Shown here: positions 7,477 through 14,974 of the stretch, piece after piece | Numbering within the stretch: position 1 is the stretch's first letter | Layout: every line of letters begins with the position of its first letter | DNA from: an uncultured Bacteroidales bacterium | GTDB lineage: Bacteria; Bacteroidota; Bacteroidia; Bacteroidales; F082 | NCBI GenBank assembly: GCA_905233445.1 | Contig: CAJOEP010000004.1 | Span: 87,626-151,625 of the forward strand | Reading direction: 5' to 3' | Length of the DNA: 64,000 bases | Notes under the pieces: generated by a model | The model's input: the letters and a program-made list of their open reading frames with translations, nothing else | Told to the model about the DNA's origin: nothing | Databases searched by the model: none | Program-made: the position numbers and the translations under genes

Positions 7477-8000
7477 TTATATTGATATTTTCCGCTGAGG
7501 ATTTTTGCTCTTAATCCTTTCACGGCTGGTTTGTAATAAGAGATTTCCATTGCTTCGATAATCCGTATAAACTCTTCCTTCAGCTCGGGATAGAAGTTGC
7601 ACATACGATAAGCGAGTTTCATGCTGAGAGTTTGTATGCCCGGCAATTCATCTCCAGCTACCATGTGATCCAAGCAGAAATCGAGAAAATCAGTCCGCAG
7701 GTTATCTTCGGTCAACTCCAAACGCTCGATAATGCTCAAAGTCAACCGCCGTACAGATGAGTTCTCGGTATGCATAGCTTGTTCTATCAGTTCGTCGAGT
7801 AAAATCTGAAGTTGTGACAGTTCTTTATCGGTAGCCTTGGTCAATCCCCACAAAGCACTTCTGGCGACACGGTAATCTGAATCGAAGACATATTGTTTAG
7901 CAAAGTCTAAGAAATCGCCATCGGATTTAATCTCTTGGTAAATCTCCAGTGCGCCGCCTTCGCTGAACGTTTGTCTCAGTCTATCGCTCGTTATCGCCAT
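7473..8000 (-). CDS. HEAT-repeat-like helical protein, intact copy
   Basis: 175 residues, all predicted alpha-helical, with helix pairs reminiscent of HEAT/ARM repeats (for example SDYRVARSALWGLTKATD, TENSSVRRLTLSIIERLEL, HMVAGDELPGIQTLSMKLAY). Such small proteins often act as immunity or scaffold proteins, but nothing here fixes a role. A second, damaged copy is at 59214-59645 with about 95 percent identity over the shared middle by eye. A promoter TATCTTTG (8018-8025 minus) lies 18 bases before the ATG, giving a short 5' UTR. Confidence 0.75.
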   Translation of the reverse strand: MAITSDRLRQTFSEGGALEIYQEIKSDGDFLDFAKQYVFDSDYRVARSALWGLTKATDKELSQLQILLDELIEQAMHTENSSVRRLTLSIIERLELTEDNLRTDFLDFCLDHMVAGDELPGIQTLSMKLAYRMCNFYPELKEEFIRIIEAMEISYYKPAVKGLRAKILSGKYQYK

Positions 8001-8017
8001 TCCTAGATTATTTTCTG

Positions 8018-8025
8018 CAAAGATA
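8018..8025 (-). promoter_or_regulatory. -7 element for the HEAT-like gene
   Basis: Minus strand TATCTTTG, a match to TAnnTTTG, 18 bases upstream of the ATG at 8000. Predicted transcript start near 8012, so the leader is only about a dozen bases. Confidence 0.55.
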
Positions 8026-8092
8026 ATGATTTTTTCTGATACGTTTTACAAATTAACGTTTTCAGGAATATGTTAGATAAAGAAAACGTAAC

Positions 8093-8178
8093 ATAAAAGA
8101 AAAACCGCCTCTGTAGTTTGCTAACCCGATTACGGTGCTACTCTACTACAAAGGCGGTTGGGTTTATACCCTAAACCT
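8093..8178 (-). ncRNA. candidate small RNA with own promoter and terminator
   Basis: On the minus strand a strong promoter (8184-8213) is followed by about 85 bases with no ORF. First a small stem GGGTATAAACCC, then a long hairpin: ACCGCCTTTGTAGTAGAGTA on one side and TACAGAGGCGGT on the other, ending in TTTTTCTTTT, i.e. an intrinsic terminator. The loop contains CACCGTAATCGGGTTAGC. The downstream HEAT-like gene has its own promoter, so this looks like an independent RNA rather than a leader. I do not recognise the family with confidence; a Bacteroidales-specific structured RNA is plausible. Confidence 0.6.
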
Positions 8179-8183
8179 CACTG

Positions 8184-8213
8184 CAAAGATACACAATGAT
8201 TTCGAATTGTCAA
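8184..8213 (-). promoter_or_regulatory. promoter of the candidate small RNA
   Basis: Minus strand TTGAC (8209-8213), 17 bases, then TATCTTTG (8184-8191): a close match to the Bacteroidetes vegetative promoter. Transcription should start near 8178. Confidence 0.7.
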
Positions 8214-8401
8214 CCAATTTTTCAAAAAAATGTTACTTTCTTAAAATTTGAGGGCAGAAACCATCAAGTTTGGGAGGATTACAAAATGGGACACTATTCA
8301 ATTATTATTTGCTTGATTAAACAAATTCTATAATAGAAATTCTATAATTTTATCCGAAAGATACGATAGGTAGGATTATGGAACAAACTTTTCGGTGAGA
8401 A
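8214..8401. other. intergenic region without a gene; short direct repeats
   Basis: AT-rich gap. The 12-base direct repeat aaattctataat occurs at 8323-8334 and 8337-8348, and ttctat-a-atagaa between them is palindromic. I see no ORF or clear terminator; this may be a protein-binding site or the 3' region of the lipoprotein gene. Confidence 0.5.
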
Positions 8402-9262
8402 CTAGCCCTTTATGCTTTTGGTCATCATCGCAAGCATGTCAGTGTAGATGGGCAATACTGTTTTTAAGAAGGATTCTAATTGGGAATCCGATATTTCTTG
8501 ATAATTACAATTGCTTTCCCACAAAGAAACAATTGGTTGAGTATATCCATCTATTTTAATGGCATAATCAATCATTTTATCATCGTTATAATTTGGGAAT
8601 CGTCTTAAAAAAGAACAATATGTAATGTAGAAAGACGAACCATCGATTTGGAGTGCATATCGAGTCGGATCTATTTCAGGTGTTGTATAAATATCATCTA
8701 TTATTCCCAAGAAATATATAGAAGCGAAACTGGATTGTGGTTCCCAATAGTTGAGGTCATCGAAAAATGCGCAGTACAAATCAACCAAATTTAAAGAATA
8801 AGTGTGTAGTCTGAAATAATCATGCCAGTTGCCTGTAGTTTTTATCACTTGATATAGTGAATCGGTCGCAATCATGGCTTTGTCAAACATCGTTTTGTAG
8901 TTGACAAGATTATCTTTATCATGATGATGTTTCGACCAATAATAAGTCATTGGGACATAATCGATTCCGTAAGCAAAGAACTTTTCCATCATGGCAATAT
9001 CGGCCATGTACTGAAGGAAATTGAAGGGCTGTTCTTGACAATTTTCCCAGATTTGATTTACAGTATCGATTGCCCATTCGGTTTCGGTGTCAGCACCAAA
9101 TTCAAGGGATGATGCCGCCAAGTCATTCATGGCATTGCCATAGTCGAGGACTAATTGTTCGAGTTCATTGCTCTCATAAAAAGTCGGGGGCTGTGGTTTT
9201 GGAGCGCAACCGGCAAAGATTGTTGTGATTAGCAATAGTGCCATGTAATTTAGTGCTTTCAT
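8402..9262 (-). CDS. uncharacterised lipoprotein
   Basis: 286 residues. Signal peptide MKALNYMALLLITTIFAGC with a lipobox-like IFAGC, so Cys19 should be lipidated; the mature start APKPQPP is proline-rich. The rest is mainly helical with many aromatic residues (YYWSKHHHDKDNL, FFDDLNYWEPQ) and no domain I recognise. Probably anchored in the outer membrane. Eleven bases downstream of the NTF2-like gene, so likely co-transcribed with it. Confidence 0.75.
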   Translation of the reverse strand: MKALNYMALLLITTIFAGCAPKPQPPTFYESNELEQLVLDYGNAMNDLAASSLEFGADTETEWAIDTVNQIWENCQEQPFNFLQYMADIAMMEKFFAYGIDYVPMTYYWSKHHHDKDNLVNYKTMFDKAMIATDSLYQVIKTTGNWHDYFRLHTYSLNLVDLYCAFFDDLNYWEPQSSFASIYFLGIIDDIYTTPEIDPTRYALQIDGSSFYITYCSFLRRFPNYNDDKMIDYAIKIDGYTQPIVSLWESNCNYQEISDSQLESFLKTVLPIYTDMLAMMTKSIKG

Positions 9263-9273
9263 ATCTTATGTTT

Positions 9274-9618
9274 TTAAAGAAATGATGGAATTGTCATATT
9301 AAGCATTGTAACTTTGCCTTCTTCATTGAAATCTGCGACGAAGCCACCTTGATCATCTAATTGACCATTAACCTTGTGAACAAATAAGGCTTTTGAATGA
9401 TGTCGGCCATTAACAATTTGAAATTCAAAAGTTGTTCCTGAATTCTTCATGGTTTGTAGTTTGCCTTTAAGATAATCCAAATACTCCTCTTTTGAAGTTA
9501 ATTCTTGGAACACCCAAAATGAGGCGTAATGCATGTCGTCTGCTAAATAGTCTTCAATGATTGAGGCATCGTAATTTTGATAAGCCTCTGCTAGTTTTTT
9601 AAGAAATAATTCTTCCAT
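9274..9618 (-). CDS. NTF2-like (SnoaL/DUF4440 type) small protein
   Basis: 114 residues. The pattern of an N-terminal helix (FLKKLAEAYQNYDASIIEDYL), ADDMHYASFWV, a second helix SKEEYLDYLKGKLQTM and curved beta strands (TFEFQIVNGRHHSKALFV) is that of the NTF2-like cone fold, found in small-molecule-binding enzymes and immunity proteins. No catalytic residues can be assigned. Starts with MEELFLKKL; it precedes the lipoprotein gene. Confidence 0.6.
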   Translation of the reverse strand: MEELFLKKLAEAYQNYDASIIEDYLADDMHYASFWVFQELTSKEEYLDYLKGKLQTMKNSGTTFEFQIVNGRHHSKALFVHKVNGQLDDQGGFVADFNEEGKVTMLNMTIPSFL

Positions 9619-9765
9619 GTTAGTTAGTCATGTAGTTTTCAATATGGCATATTAATGTTTCGAATGAAACATCTAACTACGTTGTAATCCTACAAAGGAT
9701 TTATGATGAAGCACAAGATACAAATGCAATGATGCATAAAGCGTCAATTAATGTCTTCTTCATTG

Positions 9766-10197
9766 TTACACCTCTGTCCTATACATATATTTGTTTGTAA
9801 TAGATCTAACTTCTTCGTAAGAAAAGCCTAATTCTTCATATAGTTTATATGCTTGTTCTCCAAGCATTTTGTGGTTTTCGTCACCTCTCATAAGATAGAA
9901 AATATTTGAGCAATTACCAATCATATACTCAAGAATTTGTCTATTCTTAATTTGTTTAATATAAGGAACGATTTTTTCGTATGTATTATAAAACGGTCTA
10001 AAATCATCAATTTGCTTTTTTGTCATTCCAAAAGCAATAGCAGCTTTTTCCAAATATGAAAAAGCCCACGACATTTCATGCATTGGCACGCCTTTCATAG
10101 TTAAGTATTCCAATTGATAATATAATGCATACCTTTGTTCTGCTTCCAACGTGTCATATGGAGGTTTCGGATTTCTTGTTCTGTTAAATAGTCCCAT
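9766..10197 (-). CDS. uncharacterised helical protein
   Basis: 143 residues, all helical by eye (YALYYQLEYLTMKGVPMHEM, WAFSYLEKAAIAFGMTKKQI, GEQAYKLYEELGFSYEEV). No signal peptide or membrane segment. Family not recognised. It is the last of four tightly spaced minus-strand genes beginning with the TerB-like gene at 11458; base composition is AT-rich compared with the housekeeping genes, suggesting acquired DNA. Confidence 0.6.
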   Translation of the reverse strand: MGLFNRTRNPKPPYDTLEAEQRYALYYQLEYLTMKGVPMHEMSWAFSYLEKAAIAFGMTKKQIDDFRPFYNTYEKIVPYIKQIKNRQILEYMIGNCSNIFYLMRGDENHKMLGEQAYKLYEELGFSYEEVRSITNKYMYRTEV

Positions 10198-10227
10198 ACT
10201 AATACTAATTTGTTATTTATGCTTAAC

Positions 10228-10866
10228 TTAAAATTCATCAGACCAACTATCATTGAGATTAACGCTAATACTAGTTTCGATGTCTTTTAAAATAGGACTA
10301 CATCTTTCTTTGAGTGTTGCTAAATCATTTCCTGTAGGCAAATGACTATTCAACTCCTTAAATATGTCTAAATAATACTTGTTTATAATATCTTCCAAAG
10401 GAAAATTGCAATGTGCGAGTTCTGCCTCTTTAGCAATCCCACCAAACAGAAGTACTTGGTTGCGAATATGTGTCTCTGGGTTAATATAGAGTGCCTGACC
10501 TGCTATTACTGAATACATCAAATACTGATTCTGCATCGAAATCAACACTAAAGCAAGTTTGCTCCCAGACACTAAATCTTCATACTCCAAATCACCAGGT
10601 TTACTATCCTTATTTTTGAGATAGTTGTTCAAGAGGCAGAAATATGCCAGTTTAATAACTGAAATCTGATTATCCTCGGTCAAGTAGTCCTCTGTCAGCA
10701 TAAAATAAAGACTCTTGGCTACCAAGTAGGGACGTTTAACTACGGAGAACATGCTCTCATAATAGTTTATCTGACGGAGCATCTCCTTTGTCTCTTCTTT
10801 TAGCATTATAATATTATTGGCATTAAACGAAGAAACAATCTTTTGAGCAGTTTCATCTATGTTCAT
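10228..10866 (-). CDS. uncharacterised helical cytosolic protein
   Basis: 212 residues, helical, no signal peptide. Recognisable only as soluble: MNIDETAQKIVSSFNANNII at the start, a central YFMLTEDYLTEDNQISVIKL, and an acidic C-terminus NDSWSDEF. Lies between the small membrane ORF and the 143-residue gene on the same strand. No function is proposed. Confidence 0.6.
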   Translation of the reverse strand: MNIDETAQKIVSSFNANNIIMLKEETKEMLRQINYYESMFSVVKRPYLVAKSLYFMLTEDYLTEDNQISVIKLAYFCLLNNYLKNKDSKPGDLEYEDLVSGSKLALVLISMQNQYLMYSVIAGQALYINPETHIRNQVLLFGGIAKEAELAHCNFPLEDIINKYYLDIFKELNSHLPTGNDLATLKERCSPILKDIETSISVNLNDSWSDEF

Positions 10867-10922
10867 ATTGTACTTTATTTAAAGTTTACATTTATTATAT
10901 TACGACAAATTTCTGTTATAGA

Positions 10923-11030
10923 TTATAACCAACTGATCTGAGTTTTACATGAATCGTCCAATTTATCCGCACTTTTATGTAGATAAATTGCCAGTATAGC
11001 GAAAGCAATTACAAGAATAAACCAAATCAT
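10923..11030 (-). CDS. small single-span membrane protein, 35 residues
   Basis: From the ATG at 11028-11030 the minus strand encodes MIWFILVIAFAILAIYLHKS plus ADKLDDSCKTQISWL, then TAA. A hydrophobic helix occupies residues 2-17, followed by a charged cytosolic or periplasmic tail. The ATG overlaps the TGA stop of the TerB-like gene (ATGA), the usual sign of coupled translation, which supports it being real despite its size. Confidence 0.6.
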   Translation of the reverse strand: MIWFILVIAFAILAIYLHKSADKLDDSCKTQISWL

Positions 11031-11458
11031 ATTGTTCTGCTTTTAAAAGCATTAAGTGTGGTGTTAATGTCATTCATATTAATAGGTGGTAAACCGCATG
11101 CCATTGTTACAAAGCGTAACAAAGTCATTTCTCTTTCATGAATTTCACCATCAGATACCATTATTATAATTAGCAAAGCTTGTACATATTGTTTCTGTAT
11201 TGTGTTCATTTCAGAAACTATACAAATCGCAGAACGAGGATCCATTTCTAAAATTGCACTTTCATTTAGGTTGATAAACTCGTTATAGTCTAAACCAAAT
11301 CTTTTCATTTGTGTAAGTAACACTTCTATCTCAATCTCTTTAGTCTTACCATCTGCATCAATCATACCATGTGCAATATTTAAGATGGCAATTAGCTCTT
11401 TCTTGTTAAATCTTATACCGTCCATTTCTTTAATATTAATTAGCTCTCCAGCTGCCAT
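11027..11458 (-). CDS. TerB-like helical protein
   Basis: 143 residues (ATG at 11458, or MDGIRFNKKEL a dozen codons later). Two repeats of the TerB-like pattern are seen: ILNIAHGMIDADGKTKEIEIEVL and LLIIIMVSDGEIHEREMTLLRF, each a helix followed by an acidic D-G-x-x-x-x-E turn. TerB-fold proteins are metal-binding cytosolic proteins linked to tellurite resistance and to membrane-stress or conflict systems. It is preceded by a highly structured ~215-base leader and followed by a 35-residue membrane protein, so it heads the operon. Confidence 0.65.
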   Translation of the reverse strand: MAAGELINIKEMDGIRFNKKELIAILNIAHGMIDADGKTKEIEIEVLLTQMKRFGLDYNEFINLNESAILEMDPRSAICIVSEMNTIQKQYVQALLIIIMVSDGEIHEREMTLLRFVTMACGLPPINMNDINTTLNAFKSRTI

Positions 11459-11462
11459 AAGA

Positions 11463-11676
11463 GTAATAATAAATAGAAGCGTGGAGCCGATACCACGTCT
11501 TCTGATGGAGGTCGTAGGAATAACCTTGTAATGGAGAGTAGCAATCGGTCCACGCTATACACGTGAACCATTACACTTTTCTTGCATTACATTTGGAAGT
11601 TTCCTACGTTTCCATCAGCAAGTCGAGCATAACGCTTCGTTGTTTCAATAAGTCGATGCTTTCCTTTCGGAATGCA
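11463..11676 (-). ncRNA. large structured RNA, leader or independent ncRNA
   Basis: On the minus strand, after a promoter at 11681-11688, about 215 bases without an ORF form several perfect stems: GCATTCC-GAAA-GGAA at the 5' end; CTGATGG (11612-11618) with CCATCAG (11502-11508); CGTAGGAA (11601-11608) with TTCCTACG (11513-11520); GTAATGG (11568-11574) with CCATTAC (11528-11534); and a 3' stem CGTGG/CCACG (11480-11497) followed by CTTCTATTTATT. The nested long-range pairs point to a folded RNA. It ends about five bases before the TerB-like ATG. I cannot match it to a known family; 6S RNA and riboswitch-like leaders are alternatives. Confidence 0.65.
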
Positions 11677-11680
11677 TCTG

Positions 11681-11688
11681 CAAATATA
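11681..11688 (-). promoter_or_regulatory. -7 element for the structured RNA / TerB-like operon
   Basis: Minus strand TATATTTG with TTTG 17 bases upstream, matching the Bacteroidetes promoter. Confidence 0.6.
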
Positions 11689-11744
11689 AAAAACTATTTC
11701 AAATTCAAATAAATAAGAATAAAAAATTTTTTCAAAAACCATCT

Positions 11745-11771
11745 AGGTATAAAAATTTATACCTATATTTG
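11745..11771 (+). promoter_or_regulatory. promoter with perfect palindromic operator
   Basis: AGGTATAAA-AA-TTTATACCT (11745-11764) is a perfect 9-bp inverted repeat whose last base overlaps the -7 element TATATTTG (11764-11771). Placement is ideal for autoregulation by the HTH protein encoded downstream. Confidence 0.65.
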
Positions 11772-11786
11772 CAAAAATTTAGTTTT

Positions 11787-11846
11787 ATGCCAACATTAAT
11801 GATATCTTTTGGAATGCGCTTTTTCCTCTACATGGATGAAATCTGA
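11787..11846 (+). pseudogene. truncated DUF4160 toxin-like gene (19 codons)
   Basis: Starts MPTLMISFGMRFFLYMDEI and stops. This is the N-terminus of DUF4160 proteins, usually 80-90 residues, encoded directly upstream of DUF2442 partners in toxin-antitoxin-like pairs. The body with the conserved HIHV-type motif is missing, so the partner has been lost by deletion while promoter and operator remain. Confidence 0.7.
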
Positions 11847-11851
11847 GAGTT

Positions 11852-12268
11852 ATGGAAAAAATAAAGAGCTTGTGGTTTGATGAGAATCGAATTTACATCA
11901 GAACGACCGAAAACCGTGTATTGAGCCGCCCGCTCGAAGCGTATATCGAGCTGCAAGAGGCATCCGCGGAAGAGCGGAACGACTTCGTTATTGATAAAGA
12001 CGGCGTTTCAATTCGTTGGGAAGCTCTGGATGCCGACATGCACATCTCGAGTTTCTACGAAACGACGGAACCGAATTATCGCAACGAGGTTGCGGAGATG
12101 TTTAATCGTTTCCCTTGGTTGAACGTTTCGGAGGTCGCTAATGCCATTGGAATCAATAAAAGCTTGTTGGCTCGCTACATTTATGGCATATCCAAACCCA
12201 GCGAGCAACGCCTGGATCAGATCCGTAAGGCATTACATGAAATGGGAAAGGAGCTGCAGACGGCGTGA
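11852..12268 (+). CDS. DUF2442 + XRE helix-turn-helix protein (orphan antitoxin-like)
   Basis: 138 residues. Residues 1-70 are DUF2442 (IYIRTTENRVLSRPLEAYIE, DGVSIRWEALDADMHISSF). Residues 80-135 are an HTH (EVANAIGINKSLLARYIYGI, KPSEQRLDQIRKALHEMGKE). In other bacteria DUF2442 proteins are encoded with DUF4160 and are thought to act as an antitoxin-type regulator. Here only a 19-codon DUF4160 remnant precedes it by five bases. The palindrome at 11745-11764 is its likely operator. Probably still expressed as a self-repressor. Confidence 0.82.
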   Translation: MEKIKSLWFDENRIYIRTTENRVLSRPLEAYIELQEASAEERNDFVIDKDGVSIRWEALDADMHISSFYETTEPNYRNEVAEMFNRFPWLNVSEVANAIGINKSLLARYIYGISKPSEQRLDQIRKALHEMGKELQTA

Positions 12269-12326
12269 TTTTGCGCTCCATACAACAAAAATTCATATCT
12301 TACCTCGGAAACATTTAGACCACCTA

Positions 12327-13286
12327 TTACAACTGAAGTGTCGGATTATTCTCTAAATTATCAATAATAGTCCGATAAAGTATTACATCATTTACTTTGG
12401 TAATTGAAGATACTCTTGTGCCGCCATCTTTCGATGAGCCGCCACAATGAAATATCATCTCGTTTTTGGTGCCATAGTCAATGAAAATGTATCGGTCGTG
12501 ATAAATGCCGCCTGACGTTTTCAATGAGATATCAACATTGGGATATTCTTTTTTAAAATCATCAAACTCAGTTTGATGAAGGCCGTGATTAACATTATCG
12601 CTGAATATAATCACTTTCACATTCGGCCCCACTGATTTAAGTAAAACCAAAGTTTTCAAACTAATATAATTGTCAACAATATGGATGGTTTTCTTGGCGT
12701 AAGAGTATATTTCGGAATAAGCGATGTCGGCTTCAACGGTTTGGCCGTTAAAAAGCAAATAATCTTTCTTGATGTTTGAATCGGTGAAATCTTAAACAAC
12801 AACTGTCAGGTCATCTACTCTTTGTTTAATCTGTCGGATATCCTCAGTATTGTTTTGAGTCTGAATAGCAAGCATCTTTATTTCAGATTCCGGCAATACA
12901 TTTTGTAATTGGACAATAAAGTCCTTCATTTGTTTGAAAAGCCTAATCAATTTTTTGCTTTGATTTACAGCGAGTTCGCCTTTAAGAACTGTCATAAGCA
13001 TGTATATACCTAATTCAGTAAATGCGTATGGTAGTTTTCGTGTGCCGCCCCAACTTGATGTGAAATTTTTGCACATCAAGTTTTGATACTCCTCTTTTGT
13101 AAGTTGGAATCTTGCATCCAAGTCAAATCGTTCAATGTTGTTGTTGACCTGACGGTTAAAATATCTTGTTTCATATCCATAAATTTCTGCCAAGTCGGCA
13201 TCAATCATCACTTGAACCCCTCTGATGATGTAAATCTTTGATTTTAAATAATCTTCGTCATAAATTGACAATTCATTTGTTTTCAT
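12327..13286 (-). pseudogene. ORF6N-domain protein with PLD-like C-terminus, split by an in-frame stop
   Basis: From the ATG at 13286 the first part encodes an ORF6N domain (IYIIRGVQVMIDADLAEIYG, TRYFNRQVNNNIERF, FQLTKEEYQNL, LPYAFTELGIYML) and ends VDDLTVVV with TAA at 12792-12794. The same frame continues DFTDSNIKKDYLLFNGQTVE, then SYAKKTIHIVDNYISLKTL and GGIYHDRYIFIDYG (HxxxD), which in other Bacteroidota is the C-terminal half of one ORF6N protein. No base is inserted or lost: a single nonsense codon separates the halves. ORF6N proteins are phage- and conflict-related DNA-binding proteins. Either a pseudogene or a shortened ORF6N protein is still made (longer start at 13337 possible). Confidence 0.8.
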
Positions 13287-13453
13287 ATTATACATTTTTA
13301 AATTTATTACACATTTCATTCCCAGTTCGTTTTTCAACGAATCTCATCTTTGATTAATAAATTTTACGATGCTTTTTGTGTTCTGATTCTGTAAATCGGT
13401 TGCAAATATACAAATAAAATTTCAATGGCATTTAATTTTGGCAAAAAAAACAT

Positions 13454-13478
13454 AGAGACGCCACACTGTGACGTCTCT
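13454..13478 (-). terminator. intrinsic terminator after broken aminopeptidase gene
   Basis: Arms AGAGACG (13472-13478 on the minus strand) and CGTCTCT (13454-13460), followed on the minus strand by ATGTTTTTTTT. Confidence 0.75.
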
Positions 13479-13495
13479 ACTCTTTTAACTTTTAA

Positions 13496-14873
13496 CTAAA
13501 AAATCCCCGGAAACCTTATCCATTCCCTGGCCTCAGCGCAGGTTCTCTCAACGTCTTCGACGGTCTTCGGAATCGGTTTGCCCAAGATTCTGTTGCCTGT
13601 CTCGGTGATGAGGAGGTCGTCTTCGATGCGGATGCCGCCGAAGTCTTTGAATGAATCGAGCTTGTCGTAGTTGATGAAATCTTTATGTTTGCCTTCGGCT
13701 TTCCAGATGTCGATAGCCCGGTTTCAGCACCTTGCCGCAGCGGAGGCAGCTGAAGCCCTGCTGTGTTGAGCGCGGAGTCTCTTTGTTGTAGCCCACGTTG
13801 GTTTCGCCAAGGCCTTCCATGTCGTGCACGTCCATGCCGAGCATGTGGCCGAGACCGTGAGGCTGAAACAGGAAATGTGCGCCGGCTGCGAGAGCGTCGT
13901 CAACATTGCCTTTCATCAAGCCGATGCCTTGCAAGCCTTCGATGAGCGTGCGGGCTGCGAGCTTATGCATCTCCATGTAGCGCATGCCCGGCTTGGTCTG
14001 TTTTGCCACTTCCATGTTGGCTTTCAACACGATTTCATAAACATCGCGCTGGCGTGCGTTGAACTTGCCGCCGACAGGTGTGGTACGTGTGAAGTCGCTG
14101 TCAAGGTAGTTGCCTGTCTCAGCGCCGCAGTCGCAAACCATCATACGGCCTTCTTTGAGTACGTTGCCGTGGTTGTGGTTGTGCAGTGTCTGGCCGTCCA
14201 TGCTGACGATGTTAGGGAACGAGATGGTGCCGCCTCTTGCGATGGCGATGCCTTCGATGGTGCCGCTGATCTCCTGCTCGATGACACCCGGCTTACACAT
14301 CTTCATAGCTGTGGTGTGCATGTAATATGCAGTGTCTGCTGCGTATTCCATCTCTTTAATCTCGATGTCGCTCTTGATTTCGCGGAGGCTCACGATGGCT
14401 TCGATGAGCAGTTGGCTGACATAGTTCTTCACTTCATAGACATCGATATCCATGAAGTTGGCTATTTTGATGGTCTGGTCGCCACGATATGTCGGGGTGA
14501 GGTGAATCATGCGGCCTTTTTCCATCTGCTCGCGGATAAATTCCGGGAAACGATTGATGTCGCGGCAGTCTTTGATGCCTATCATGTCACCTTGTTCCTG
14601 CAACGACGGCAGCGGACCGCACCAGATCACGTCGTCGATGGTGACTTCTTGACCGAAGAGGATCTCATCGCCTGATTCAAAATCGATAACGCCGACTAAG
14701 TCAGGATGGTTCAATCCGAAGAAATAGGCGAAATTGCTGTCCTGGCGGTAGTGATAAGTGTTGTCAGGGTAATTCATTGCAGCCTCGTCGTTGGCGACGA
14801 ACACGGCTAAGCCTTTGTGCATCAGGTTTTTTAAAGCCGCTCTGTGGTTGATATAAAATTCTTTTGTAAACAT
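13496..14873 (-). pseudogene. Xaa-Pro aminopeptidase paralogue with a deletion through the active site
   Basis: Creatinase/pita-bread metallopeptidase (M24B). Intact: N-terminal creatinase domain, CDCGAETGNYLDSDFTRT (two metal-binding Asp) and FQPHGLGHMLGMDVHD (metal-binding His). After CLRCGKVLKPGY the frame breaks; downstream in another frame come IDIWKAEGKHKDFINYDKL, GGIRIEDDLLITETGN (final Glu ligand) and the end RFPGIF, TAG at 13496-13498. The missing segment is where homologues have the TVEPGIYF strand with the third-metal Glu. So the only reading frame (to 13683) lacks two ligands and cannot be active. An intact relative is at 15817-17100. Confidence 0.88.
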
Positions 14874-14930
14874 AATTATACTATTTTAATTAGATTTATT
14901 CGCCTTGGCGAATGCTTTCGCTTCGCTCAG

Positions 14931-14963
14931 GTCTCGACTACACTTCGTTTCGCTCGAAATGAC
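14931..14963. repeat. REP-like intergenic palindrome (family copy 2)
   Basis: Minus strand GTCATTTCGAGCGAAACGAA followed by GTGTAGTCGAGAC. It is flanked by a second inverted unit cgccttggcg and gcttcgctcag, so the region 14900-14963 may fold as a double hairpin. Lies between the pepP relic and the DUF5020 gene. Confidence 0.7.
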
Positions 14964-14974
14964 GGGTGGGGAAA

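Noticed and set aside
8103..8156. Integron attC site
   Set aside because: The hairpin contains GTTAGC but lacks paired RYYYAAC/GTTRRRY core sites, has a promoter in front and a T tract behind, so an RNA is the better reading; no integrase is seen.
13824..14675. 283-codon open frame on the plus strand
   Set aside because: Antisense to the aminopeptidase relic; low-complexity composition (VVV, HFH), no promoter, explained by codon bias on the other strand.
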